Shown here: positions 1-10,815 of the stretch, piece by piece
Position numbering within the stretch: the stretch's first letter is position 1
Layout of the letters: every line of letters starts with the position of its first letter
Notes under the pieces: model-generated
Seen by the model: the letters and a program-made list of their open reading frames with translations, nothing else
Databases searched by the model: none
What the model was told of the DNA's origin: nothing
Source: Ananas comosus
Lineage: Eukaryota; Streptophyta; Magnoliopsida; Poales; Bromeliaceae
DNA: 64,000 bases
NCBI RefSeq assembly: GCF_001540865.1
Contig: NC_033629.1
Span: forward strand, 8,114,342-8,178,341
Reading direction: 5' to 3'
Position numbers and translations under genes: made by a program

Positions 1-382
1 GTCTGGGCAGTTTTCGCCCAGAGGGACCGGTCTCTCCCCAGCAGGGACCGGTCTCTCGCTGCGAACCCGAAAATCCAACGTTCGGGAACCGGTCTCTCCC
101 TGCGTGGGACCGGTCTCTCTCTGCGAAGGCGCGCTCGGGGACCGGTCTCGCCCGCCAGGGACCGGTTGCCTCAGGGCTACCGCAACACTGTTCACTGGGG
201 GGCCGGTCTCTCCTCCCAGGGACCGGTCCCCGAGAGTAAAAACTCTCAGGACTTATCCAGAATTCTAGTTTTCGAACTTTTTAGGTCGGAAAACATTCTA
301 CAACCCTCCACCAAGTGCGGAAAAGCTCGAAATACCTCCAAACACTCGAACCTCGCAAATTGCAAAGGCCCAGTGTGTTACA
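1..382 (-). mobile_element. 5' end of a Tekay-type LTR, cut by window edge
   Basis: Read on the minus strand, this begins TGTAACACACTG at 382, the same terminus as the LTRs at 1954-3108 and 51813-54474. It runs into an array of GGGACCGGTCTCTC-type motifs (about 10-230) and the 'ctgggcagttttcgcccagag' segment that matches 51960-52200 in reverse complement. The rest lies outside the window. It abuts plus-oriented internal sequence at 383, which is the wrong relation for an intact element. Confidence 0.8.
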
Positions 383-674
383 GGTTGAGTCTTAGTGGAC
401 CTAGCAAACCTTAGGCCGGTTGAGAGACGAGGTCTAATTGATTTGTGAGCGAAAGTATTTCGATTGGGTTTGATGATAACTCTAAAAAGTAGAGTTTGAT
501 CGGAGTGTATGGCTTCTAACTTCACGGAGGGTTACGTTGGCAGCCGACAACGTAACATCGGGAGTTAGTAGTGAAGGACACTTCCTTACTTTCGCATGAT
601 TTGGGTTTTATCTTCTTGAGCGGGGATGCGATAGCGCAAGTTACTAACTTGCGCTTTTATGTTTTGTAGTGACG
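383..674 (+). mobile_element. Tekay internal 5' leader, primer site lost
   Basis: From 383 the sequence matches, base for base over long runs, the leader that follows the primer-binding site of the element at 55881 (from 58484): ttgagtcttagtggacctag and onward to the gag start. The primer-binding site and the 3' end of a normal 5' LTR are missing, so the join at 382/383 is a rearrangement or truncation. No coding role is expected in this leader. Confidence 0.75.
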
Positions 675-1953
675 ATGCCAGTTACACACTCCCAGTCTGT
701 CGGGGCGGACGATGCGGCACACCCCGAGGAGGTCGACACCTCCGCTACTTCCGGATTTAGTGAGGTCCGTAACTTGAGGACCTAGCTTGCGGTTCTCACT
801 GATCTGTTGGCGCAGCAGACGGCAGCGGCGCAGCGATAGGCTGAGGTGGCTCAGCGGCAGGAGGCGTGGATGAAGCATCTTGAGGACCTCCTACTTCAGC
901 AGGCGGCAGCTTCGAGGGAGACCCAGGTTCCCACACTGCCAGCACCCATGGTGGACGTCGCACCGAGGGCGTAATCCCCCGCGCCAAGTTCTTCACGTGC
1001 GGCACCGGAGACGACACCTCGGGAGGAGGTGGCTCCGGCACCCCCAGCTCAGAGACCGGCCACGGGGGCAGCTTTCCCCGTGAGGGCCGAGGGAGCCGAG
1101 CGGGATCGGCTCATGGATCGCCTCAGTGAGTTCAAGAGGTGCAGCCCGAGGACGTTTGATGGCGAGAACGTCGACCACTGGATTGTTGAGAAGTGGTTGA
1201 TGCACATGGAGAAGCTTTTTCGAGACACCTTTGTGGAGGAGCGGGATAGAGTTTGGCTCGCCACTCACTTTCTCGACGGCGAGGCCTATCGTTCGTGGTT
1301 GGATATCCAGGACAACCCCAACACCGACTTGGTAGCGATTACTTGGACGCGATTCAAGGAGCTTCTTCTGGCGCACTACTTTCCGACCAGCGTCAAGAGG
1401 AAGATGGAGCAGGATTTGCGCAGCTTGCGCCAGGACGAGCGGACAGTGGCCGAGTACGAGAGGGAGTTCTCCCGGCTACTTCACTGTGTACCGTTTGTTG
1501 TGAGGGATGATGAGGACAAGGCCCACATTTTTTAGCGCGGATTGCGGCCTTCTATCTTTCGGTTGGTACAGTCCTCCAACCTCCAGACCTACCGGGAGGT
1601 TGTGGATCAAGCATTGATAGTAGAGGCAGGAACGACGGATTTGCAGGAACGTCGCGAGAGCTTAGAGAAAGGGAAGGAAAAGAGGCCCGCGGCTGAGGGT
1701 GCGAGTCAGACGCACTTACGGAGGCCGCCGAGGCACCCGAGGAGTCGGAGCCAGTCGCGAGGACGTGGCTCGTCTACTCAGCGAGGAGGACTCGATCGTC
1801 GCCAGGCTCCCCGCTGCGTGATCTGTGGTGGTCCCCACTACCCACGACAGTGTTCACGCAGCCGGGGTAGGTGTTTCTTGTGTGGCCAGGAGGGCCACTT
1901 CCAGTTGGACTGCCCGAGGGGCAGGTGTTTCTTGTGTGGCCAGGAGGGCCACT
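675..1953 (+). pseudogene. Ty3/gypsy (Tekay) gag, broken
   Basis: Gag builds the virus-like particle of the retrotransposon. The ATG at 675 sits where the gag ATG lies in the copy at 58804. The N-terminal third has several stops. From about 1029 a clean stretch holds the retrotransposon gag domain (WLATHFLDGEAYRSWLDIQ, then KRKMEQDLRSLRQ and a REFSRLLHCVPF motif). A TAG at 1533-1535 replaces a Glu codon kept in the sister copies. A CCHC zinc knuckle (CFLCGQEGHFQLDC, about 1870-1912) follows and is partly repeated (CFLCGQEGH) just before the copy is cut off at 1953. No protease or polymerase follows. The family call is firm and the gene is dead. Confidence 0.85.
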
Positions 1954-3108
1954 AACATGTTTGCTAACATATCAAGAAAGTGCCACACTCTAGCATGAGT
2001 ACTACATACACATCTCACTACTACATAGGGAGGAAATGCCATAATACATAGCATATGCATTTTACTCATTCTAAAATTCATTTATGCCCTATCTAGCATA
2101 AATATGCATGAATTTTTATTTTACAACAAAGAATAAAGCATAGGGGGAGTTCACCCATTTCGGTGAGGTCAAACCAACCAAGAACTTCTTGCACCCTTTC
2201 GTTTGTGCGAACGAAGGTGCTCACAAGTCTCCTAGCTCCCTAAAGAAATTCTAAGGGGGTTAAACGAAACGAATGAACACCCAAAGTGTTCATTTTTAAC
2301 CAACCCAAGAAAATGGCAAAAACTCACCTAAATGTTGGAAAAACCCTCTTAAATCCCAAATGAAGGCTAGAGCATTTCTAATCCAATCTAAGGAAGGTTC
2401 AAAACCAATCAATTGAGCTCTAAAAGCCCCAAATCAAAAATTCCCAAATAAACCCTAGTTTTTTCATTCTAGGGTTTTATCTCAAAATCCACAAGAAACT
2501 TGATCTAAAGGGAAGATCTAAGGTACTAACCTCTTCACAAGCTCCAAACTAAACTTGAAAGGTGCTAGGGTTGAAGATCCTTCCTCTAACAAACTCCAAT
2601 CACCAATCCAAAGCTTCTCCAATGGTGGAAATCCAACATGAAGCAAAAAGGAGCAAAGAGAGGAGATCAAACCAAGCAAAATCCTCAAGAAATGAGAGAA
2701 AATCAAGGGAGAGGAGCTCTACTTGGGCTCTCCACGGTTTAGGGCTTAAAAGAGCTCTCTAAAGGCTGTTGGGGGGTTAAATAAAGTTGCTACAGACTGT
2801 GCAAACCCGAGCCTCAGGTTGGCGAACAAATGCACTGGGTACCGGTACTACCCCGATGCAATACCGGTACCAGGTCCAGTTCCGGTACCAGGTCAAGTCA
2901 GTACCGGTACTCTGCCTTGCAAAGGCAAACCCGAGAGCAGCCCAATTTCCTGCACTTTAGAGGTTTGGTGTTAAGTTTTTAACCTCGCTCCTCGGGATGC
3001 AAGTCATAGGTCGGAACATCATCTACGACCCTTCAGAATACCTAGAAAAGCTCAGAATACAGATCAAACACTCGAACCTTGTAATTTGCTAAAGTTCAGT
3101 GTGTTACA
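1954..3108 (-). mobile_element. truncated 3' LTR of the minus-strand Tekay element
   Basis: The minus strand begins TGTAACACACTG at 3108, directly after the 3' end of pol (3109-3321). The U3 part contains several ACCGGTAC-type motifs (about 2838-2920). A CT-rich, A-rich leader and mid-LTR sequence related to 56500-57050 follow. It stops abruptly at 1954 against gag sequence, so about half the LTR is missing. Confidence 0.75.
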
Positions 3109-3321
3109 TTCAATTCTCCTAAAAAGGAGTTTCGTCCGCAAAACTAAAAAGCAAAGTACCTCAAGACTCCATCTGAAAAAGATGGGGATAGCGCTCCTGC
3201 AGTGTGCTCTCCAACTCCCACGTAGCCTCCCGCTCATCGTGGTTGCGCCAAAGAACCCTCACATACGGAATATCATGATTCCGAAACTTCTTCACCTCGC
3301 GAGCCAAAATCCTTACAGGTT
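3109..3321 (-). pseudogene. 3' end of Tekay pol with chromodomain tail, broken
   Basis: The minus strand reads a typical chromovirus C-terminus: ILAREVKK, then IPYVRVLW, EATWELES and ERYPHLF. This is the end of an integrase-linked chromodomain, which in this family directs insertion into heterochromatin. It is the continuation of pol at 6803-8304, separated by a solo LTR whose target duplication AGGTT lies at 3317-3321 and 6798-6802. The purine-rich tract before the LTR is at 3109-3125. Confidence 0.8.
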
Positions 3322-4234
3322 TGTCACGGCCCCGCCCCGAAACCCCTACCTATTTGGCACGGTTCGGGCTTGGCGAACGGACGCCGAACGGACAGGGCCT
3401 TCCCTGCCCGCCCAAGGCTCAACAACAGATCGAGTACAAGAATTTACCCAAAAATTTAAATTCTAAATATACACAATCACAAGGGCACAAACAGTGCCCA
3501 CAACATAAAGCAAGAAATCCACAAGATATACGAGTGAAATAAAGAGAGTACTTTACTAACTATTACATCACATTTGCATTCTTTTTACATTTACATATTC
3601 CCAAAATGAATACATGTTCATCAAGTACATAACTCTCCAAAGTCCTCACCTACATGAATCTCTCTAAAATACATAGGTGTGCTAACGCAAAAGGAAAGCT
3701 ACTACTCTACCAATAGTCCTCATTGGTCGGGCGCGATGCCCTTACCGCGGTCCTCGCCCGGCAAACCTGTACCTAGCCCTGGAAATAGAGTGGGGTGAGA
3801 ACTATCTTCCATAGTTCCCAGTGGGCTCGGCCGCCGACTCCACCAATCTCCCCAATAGGTCTAAATGGGGCAAAGTAACGACAGATAGATAGATAGATAG
3901 ATATCTAAAATAGTAAATGACATAATAGGAAAACTATGCTACTATGCCCATAATCATGTGTAATGAATGCATGCATCATATAGTAAAAGTGTACTATCAT
4001 GCTAACAAGTTCGATCTATGTTCAATGGAAATAACAACTTTTCATTTACCGAATCCGTGGCAAAACCCTTGGGTTTGCCTACGCCTCACATATCCATCCC
4101 ATTGGGTAAGGAGGCTCCATGTGCCCCCGAACCCAGGACTGTCTGCGGACATCAACTCTGTCCTTATCGTTCGACACTCCGGAGTACTCGACGACCAATC
4201 CTCTCCATGTGAGGATATGGATGGCTCTACCATC

Positions 4235-5299
4235 TGTCACGCCCGGGTACCAGCGGAAGCATATCCGGCACGTGCACAGACCCGCCATACACCTGCAGTA
4301 TATAAGGCGTCTACGAAGAAAGCAAGTCGATAGGAAGTAAAACAAAGAGAGTCCTATCTTGATATCAGAGCAATGTACAAGTCGATATACTATCAATAAA
4401 TGAACAAAGAGTATACAATCCAAAATCTCAGCAAAAAGAGAAGTAGTATGAACTATAACATCTGGATCTACAACTCATATACAACACAGGGTACACGAAA
4501 ACATCTGTACAATGGTAGTCACTCTATACAATGGACATCACCCTCGGTCATAGCCCGAGCAGCAAGGTGATCAACTAGCACGCTCCTAGCAAAGTCTAGC
4601 TAGACGCGACTCCCTTGCCACGATCCCTAGNCTGGTCTAAGGAGATTAATTCACCGTTAATTAATTCATCTTAAATTGCTGAAACCTCAGCCTAGCACAG
4701 CAAGGAGCAAAAACCCGAAATCACTACTCAAATCGACGAATAGAACGTCGATAACGGCAAAAGTGAGTCGATTACCTTCTCAAGCTTCCAACCAGCACCT
4801 TACTGGTTCAGGACAGCAAGGAGCCTTCCAATACACTCTCTCACACGTCCACAGAGGCTCTGCGACACTCGCCGACAGCGAAGAACGAGCGAGGCGACGA
4901 AAACGGGCTAAATCTCCGATTCCTATGTAGAGAGAGAAAAAAACCCTAGAGAGAGAGAGAGAGAAATGAAGAAGAAGGGTGCTCTGAGCCTTAGCAACCT
5001 CCACTGAGCTCCAGAAGTCGTGCTGGCTTCATATGGATGAGATCAAGATGTGAAATGACCAAATTAGCCTTGCTGCCAGATTTCTGCCAGTCTGTACCGG
5101 TACAAGGTGATGGCTGTACCGGTACAGCAAGCAGAAAAAGACTGATTTCGCCTGTTTGATGCAATTTCTCACTTTTAACCCTCCAATCACTCTCTAACTT
5201 GGTCAAAAACTTCTCCAAGTCATTAGAACATGTAGAATAGTTCCACACTTCATTCAACACACTTGAACTCTACAATTTGCAGAAGTCCAGTGTATTACA
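4235..5299 (-). mobile_element. short solo LTR nested in another LTR, TSD CCATC
   Basis: It runs from TGTCACGCCCGGG (4235) to GTGTATTACA (5299), flanked on both sides by CCATC (4230-4234 and 5300-5304). The host LTR sequence joins cleanly once it is removed. At 1065 bp it is much shorter than other LTRs here, with the 3' end (CACGTGCACAGACCCGCC, TATAAGGCGTCTAC) shared with the LTRs at 8305 and 15124, and two ACCGGTAC motifs near 5096-5130. A single unresolved base sits at 4631, so an assembly gap may hide missing sequence. Confidence 0.9.
4631..4631. other. unresolved base (N)
   Basis: A single n lies inside the nested solo LTR. One-base gaps of this kind often mark a join of unknown length, which may explain why this LTR is only 1065 bp. 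Confidence 0.9.
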
Positions 5300-6802
5300 C
5301 CATCCCAAATAATAGACCATGAGCTTGATCTATCCTCTCCACGTGAGGATACCCTACGAACTAGGGCTAACATTCTCTCGGAACTCATCTATTCCGGCAT
5401 TTATGCATAATTACTTAGCTATACTAAGTTCATTATTCTCGAGTCATTTACTAGGGAATCCACCTATCCCTAAGCTCATGAATCTCTAGTGTCAAATACA
5501 CTACATTAATGCCACACTTTTGTTCTTTAGACATTTAGATGCCACTCTCTATGTCACTAAATAACCATCGAGTTCATCTCTTTCTTTTCGCACTATAGGA
5601 TCCATGTTCCGACCCAATCCTTACCTATCCATTTCACCAAGTATTCCATGTACACTAGGTTAATATTTAAAAGCATAAGGAAAAGGTACTACAATGCAAT
5701 CCTACTATGTAACATGCAAGAGATGAGATTATATGTTATTCTAAGACATAGGAAAGAGTTCGGTTGCTTCGGGATGACACCCCCCACCTTTCTCGATGTA
5801 GAGGTTCTAGAAATGCTTCTCGCTGAACGTTACGATGAGGTCTAAAACGGTGCTCAATCGGCTATATCTTGCCGATAGCTTTTCACCCGCTCGACGAATC
5901 GTAAATTCGACTTCGCTCCCGTGTTTAGACACCTAGCAATTAGGTTTAGATGCCCTCAAATGCAATCAATCTCATACTTTGTCAAAAACCCCTATTTGGG
6001 TGCCCTAGGGTTCACATCTTGCCATTTGCACTAAGGAACCCTAGCCTCTAGCTCTAATCCACCACTAATGGTGCTAGAGGTTCATTTGACCTCATCTCAA
6101 AAGCCAAAAAACCCAAAAGCCCTAGATTTACATGTTAGGGTTTAGTAGCTTACCTCTTGAGCTACACCAAAGAGATGAAGAGGGAGAGAAGAAGGTGATG
6201 GAGATGATCTCCTCCAAGCTCTCCTTCTTCTTCTTCTTCTTCCCCTCCTTGCTTTCTTCTCTTCCTTCTTCTCTTTTCTTGCTTTCTTCTCTTCCTTCTT
6301 CTCTTTTTTTTCTAGAGAAAGAGAGGGAGAGAATATGAGAAAGTGAGGGAAATGAGAGAGAGAGAGAGCTCAGCCCCTCAATACCCTCTAACTAATGCTA
6401 CAATTGCATTAAAACCCCTCCACTTTATTTTTCTCAAACTGCTTTGCCTGGGCAGTTTTCGCGCAGAGGGACCGGTCTCTCCCTGCCTGGGACCGGTCCC
6501 TTGGGACCTTCCCAAGTTTACGCGTTCGGGAACGGGTCTCTCCAGCCCGGGGGACCGGTTGCCTCGCGCGCTGCCACAACCCTCAGTTCGGGGACCGGTC
6601 TCTCCTTGCCAGGGACCGGTCCCCGAAAGCAAAATCTGTCAGGTGCAGATTTTCGCGTTTCGTGCTCTCGTGGACTCAACTCCAAAGCACTTTTTGTATT
6701 TTGGACACCTTTAGCTTTTCCAAAGGATACCCTTTCGACAAATAGTCGATTCTGGTCGGAGTACAACTTTCGGATTTCGAGAATTCACTTCCTTACAAGG
6801 TT

Positions 6803-8304
6803 GCTCCCCAAAACTCAATTCATCTCTCAGCTCCACTGGTATAACATCCAAGACATGAGCCGGATCATAAATATACTTCCGAAGGACCGATACATGAAAG
6901 ACGTTGTGCACTCCCGATAGGTTCGGTGGTAGAGCAAGTCGATACGCTATCGAGTCGACCGTTCCAAAATCTCATACGGTCCAATAAAACGGAGGCTCAA
7001 CTTTCTCCAAATGCCAAATCTTCTAATTCCCTTTGTCGACGAGACCTTCAAGAAGACATGATCTCCAACTTGGAATTCCAAGTCTCGTCGACGTCTATCT
7101 GCATAACTCCTCTGTCTACTCTGAGCCATCAGCAAACGCTCCCGAGCAATGTGAACCTTGTCCTTAGCTTCCTGGAGTACATCGGGGCCTAAAGCCAAAC
7201 TCTCGCCGACTTCACTTCAATGAAGTGGCGATCTACACTTCCGTCCATATAGTACTTCGAAGAGTGCTATCTTGATGCTTGTTTGATAACTATTATTATA
7301 AGCAAACTCCGCCATCAATAAATATTGTGACCATCCTCCCTGGAAATCTATCACGCACGTTCGAAGCATATCCTCTAGAGTCTGTATAGTACGCTCAGAT
7401 TGCCCATCACTCTGAGGGTGAAAAGCCGTGCTGAAATCCAGACGCGTGCCCAAGGCATCCTGTAGACTCCTCCAAAAAGTGGGATACAAATATGGGGTCT
7501 TGATCAGAAACTATCGAAGTAGGTACCCCGTGAAGTCGCACAATCTCATCAAGATACACTTGTGCAAGCTTCTCACCTGTCCAAGTAGTGTGAATAAATA
7601 TAAAATAAGCCGATTTCGTCAACCTATCCACGATTACCCAAATAGTATAAGGCTCGGCCTGTGAGCGAGGCAACCCCATAACAAAATCCATGGTGATCTT
7701 TTCCCACTTCCAAACAGGAATCGATAAACTCTGAAGTTTCCCCGCGGGTAGTCGGTGTTTAGCCTTCACTTGTTGACAAGTTAAACATCGAGCTACAAAC
7801 TCGCCAACATCCTTTTTTATCCCGGACCACCAATAAAGCAACTTTAAATCCTTGTACATTTTGGTGCCTCCCGGATGTATAGCATAAGGTGCACGGTGTG
7901 CTTCAAGAAGGATCACCTCTTTAATTCCCATATCCGCCGGTACATAAATCCGCCCACGGAACCGCAACAACCCTTGGTCATCCATAAGGAAGTCACCGGT
8001 GTAACTATCAACCATTTTAGCTCGAATCTTTTGCAACTCCACATCGTGAACTTGCTTTTCTTTAATCCTTTTCAATAATGTTGGTTTCACCACCAAAGTC
8101 ATCAATCTCAAGGGTGTATCAGGAGCCACCATTTCCAACTCTAACCGCTTCATCTGTTCAATCAACGACGGTTGAGTGACTACAAGCATTGCTAAGTTAT
8201 CTGTCGATTTTCAACTTAGCACATCCGCCACCATATTAGCCTTGCCCAGGTGGTAAAGAATAGTCAAATCATAATCCTTGAGTAGCTCTAACCATTTGCG
8301 CTGC
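6803..8304 (-). pseudogene. Tekay pol: end of RNase H and integrase, broken
   Basis: This is the minus-strand continuation of pol 3109-3321. Reading leftwards from 8304 it holds the end of the RNase H region and then the integrase. The integrase zinc finger has the form H-G-G-T-K-M-Y plus [17 protein letters not shown] (about 7745-7880). The core has DFVMGLP, IVSDQDP and [11 protein letters not shown], supplying the D, D and E catalytic residues. A GPY/F-type module (FIGPYEILER, about 6960-7000) follows. Frameshifts lie near 7440-7480 and 7200. The 5' side (RT, protease, gag) is missing because the element at 8305 interrupts it and nothing resumes on the other side. Confidence 0.85.
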
Positions 8305-10760
8305 TGTCACGCCCTGGGACCCAGCGGAAGCCCGCCCGGCGCGTGCCCAGACCCGCCATATGTCTAAAACATATAAGGCGTCTACAACAAGCGATAATAA
8401 AGCGTAGTAAAAGAACATCTAGGAGTATCAGAGCGAAGTACATCTAGATTTCTACAATAAGAAAATGGTGAAAGAAGCCAAAACCACTAAATAAAAGTCA
8501 TAAGTAATACAATAGATATCCAAAAACTAGAGCTAAAAGAGTACATAGGTGGTCTCTATACATGGTACATAAATCTCTCTCTCACCAAAACAAAAAGAGA
8601 GTAACCACCTAGGAGCAAAAGCGAGCTCCGCTATGTAGTTATGCGACTCCTTTGCCGCGATCCCTCGCCTCCGCTGGTGCCGAAGGCTCTGAAAAAGACA
8701 TCAAACAGAGGGCGTGAGAACTATTAAATAATAGTTCCCAGTGGGCAATTACTGACTTCAGTGAAATGCGCCACTAGGCCCAAAAGCTACAAAAAATGGG
8801 GTAAGTACGAGTATAAGCAAAAGCGATATATACGACAAGTAAATAAATATGAGTACTTACTACCACATAATGTCTCTACTTAGCATGGAATTGCATAAGT
8901 AAAAAAAAAAAGCTGTTCTATCATGGAAATGCACGAGTGTACAACCATCATAATGCCCACAATGTAATAGTAAAATGTCATTGTTTACTATTCTAGTCAA
9001 TGTTCACTTGGCATGTTAACTACTTGAAGTTAAATTTTGGAAGACCCGCCCAAAGGCTGTCTGGCCTGTAGACCCACCCGTAGGCTGTCTGGCCAGTGCC
9101 GAACCTAATGGCCCAGTGGTAGTTAACATCCCCACTCTAGGAATGAGCCTTGCCCATGGCAATCCATTTCGGCGCCCAATCCAGCACGGCAAGTATGTAT
9201 CGCGATGGCTATCTCCGGAGTGCTGGCTTGTAGGGAGCGACCCTCACAAGCATGTGCGAATGAGCACAAAGGCAGTAACATATAAGTCTGTTTCAAGTCT
9301 CAAGTCATCATGTCTAAAACATGGAAATATAACATATGTCTCAATGGCCTATAACTATGTCGTCGTGTCTAAAACACGGAATATAGTCGATGTCACAATG
9401 GCCTATTACTATGTCTCTATATTGCAGTTTTCCCGTTTGCTAGTTCATGTGCCCCATCATGACATTTGTGTTCGCTAAGTCAAAGCATGATAATTATGTT
9501 CATGAATACATAATTCTAATCACTTCCCTCACACGAGACATGTAATCAATTCGCAAAGATAAACACTTCCACATGCATGCAGCCTACACATATAGGTCTA
9601 CTATATAGAGTGAAATTTTCATTATACATGACACATGCATTTTAAGTGTTCTAAAATTCACACAAATCCCATTTAGCATGAATATGCAATCAAATTGACG
9701 TTACGACAAGTATAATACAAATAGGGGCCTTTTTGCCCCGATTTCATGAAGTCAAACCCACCAGACTTCTCCAAACCCTTCGTTTGCTCCGACGAAAGTG
9801 CCCACCAGTCTCCTAGCACCCTAAAGATGTAGAAACAAGAGTTAAACGAACCTTACGAACATCCCAAGGCTCAAACATTAACTAACTCAAGTTAAGGTGA
9901 AGAAAACTCAGCTATAGCGTAGAAATCCTCTAAGAAATCCCAAATGGAAGCCAAATCCCTTCCAAAGCAACCTATACCAAGGTTCTAAACCAATCAATAG
10001 AGCTCTAAAAGCTTCTAATTAAAAAGCCCCAAAATAAACCCTAGATCTCATTTCTAGGGTTTCATCTAGTTCAAAGCTCAAAAACTAGAATTTAGAGGAA
10101 GGAAACTAGCTACTCACCTCTAGGATGCTTCAAACCACACTCAAAGTGCTCTAGGGTTGAAGGTCCTTCCTCCACAAAGCTCGAACAATAAGCTCCAAGC
10201 CTCCGATGGTGAGAAAAGAGGGAGAGGAGATGTCCAAGTCCTCCAATGCTTACTCTCCTTCTTTCCCTTCTCCTTCTCCTCCTTCATTCTCCTTCTGCTT
10301 CTCTTTCTAGGGTGTAAGAGAAAGTATGAGGGAGAGAAATGAGGGAGTGAGGGAAAGGAAATGCCATATAAGCCCTCTAATGTAACAAAAATCCAAAAAA
10401 ACCCCTAAACAAAATAACCTATACACTGCCAGGTCTGGGCAGCTTTCGGGTGGAGGGATCGGTCTCTCCCTCCCAGAGACCGGTCCCTCAGGACCCTCCC
10501 GCAGTCACGCATTCGGGAACCGGTCTCCCTGACCAAAGGACCGGTTGCCTCAGCCGACTGTCGCAACCACGCTACGTGGGACCGGTCTCTCCTACGAGGG
10601 ACCGGTCCCTGAGAGTGAAACTCCCAGGACTTAGCCAAGAATTCAAAAATTTGAACCATAGGTCGGAACATCGTCTACGACCCTCCACAAAGTGTGGAAA
10701 AGCTCGGAACCCAAATCAGGCACTCGAACCTTGCAATTTGCACAGGTCCAGTGTGTTACA
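8305..10760 (-). mobile_element. 3' LTR of the 8305-18313 element
   Basis: On its strand it runs TGTAACACACTGG (10760) to GGGCGTGACA (8305). U3 carries an array of ACCGGTCTC/GGGACCGGT motifs at 10450-10620. A TATA-like box (TTATATGG on the minus strand, about 10363-10371) lies just downstream, then a CT-rich leader (10200-10350). The conserved hairpin is at 8718-8737. A partial tandem copy of an 'acccgcccaaaggctgtctggcc' type unit lies at 9042-9092. It is close in sequence to the LTR at 36235-38615. Confidence 0.88.
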
Positions 10761-10815
10761 TTCACCCATCCTAAAAATGAGTTTCGTCGATGAAACTCAA
10801 AAGCAACAATATACC

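Larger units (their letters stand above)
3322..6797 (-). mobile_element. solo LTR (gypsy type) inside pol, TSD AGGTT
   Basis: The element starts TGTCACGG at 3322 and ends CTTACA at 6797, so on its own strand it runs TGTAAG to CCGTGACA. It is flanked by AGGTT at 3317-3321 and again at 6798-6802, and the pol reading resumes exactly across it. It contains a later solo LTR (4235-5299), leaving about 2.4 kb of its own. It holds an ACCGGTCTCTC array (6465-6620), (TTC)n tracts (6225-6310), a short GATA run (3888-3904) and the conserved LTR hairpin (3799-3817). No internal domain is left, so this is the product of LTR-LTR recombination. Confidence 0.9.

Noticed and set aside
10..230. Regularly spaced ACCGGTCTCTC repeats as a CRISPR-like array
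   Set aside because: Units are 10-15 bases with irregular gaps, lie in plant LTRs and have no cas genes. GGTCTC also recalls a cloning enzyme site, but its recurrence in diverged LTRs shows it is natural.
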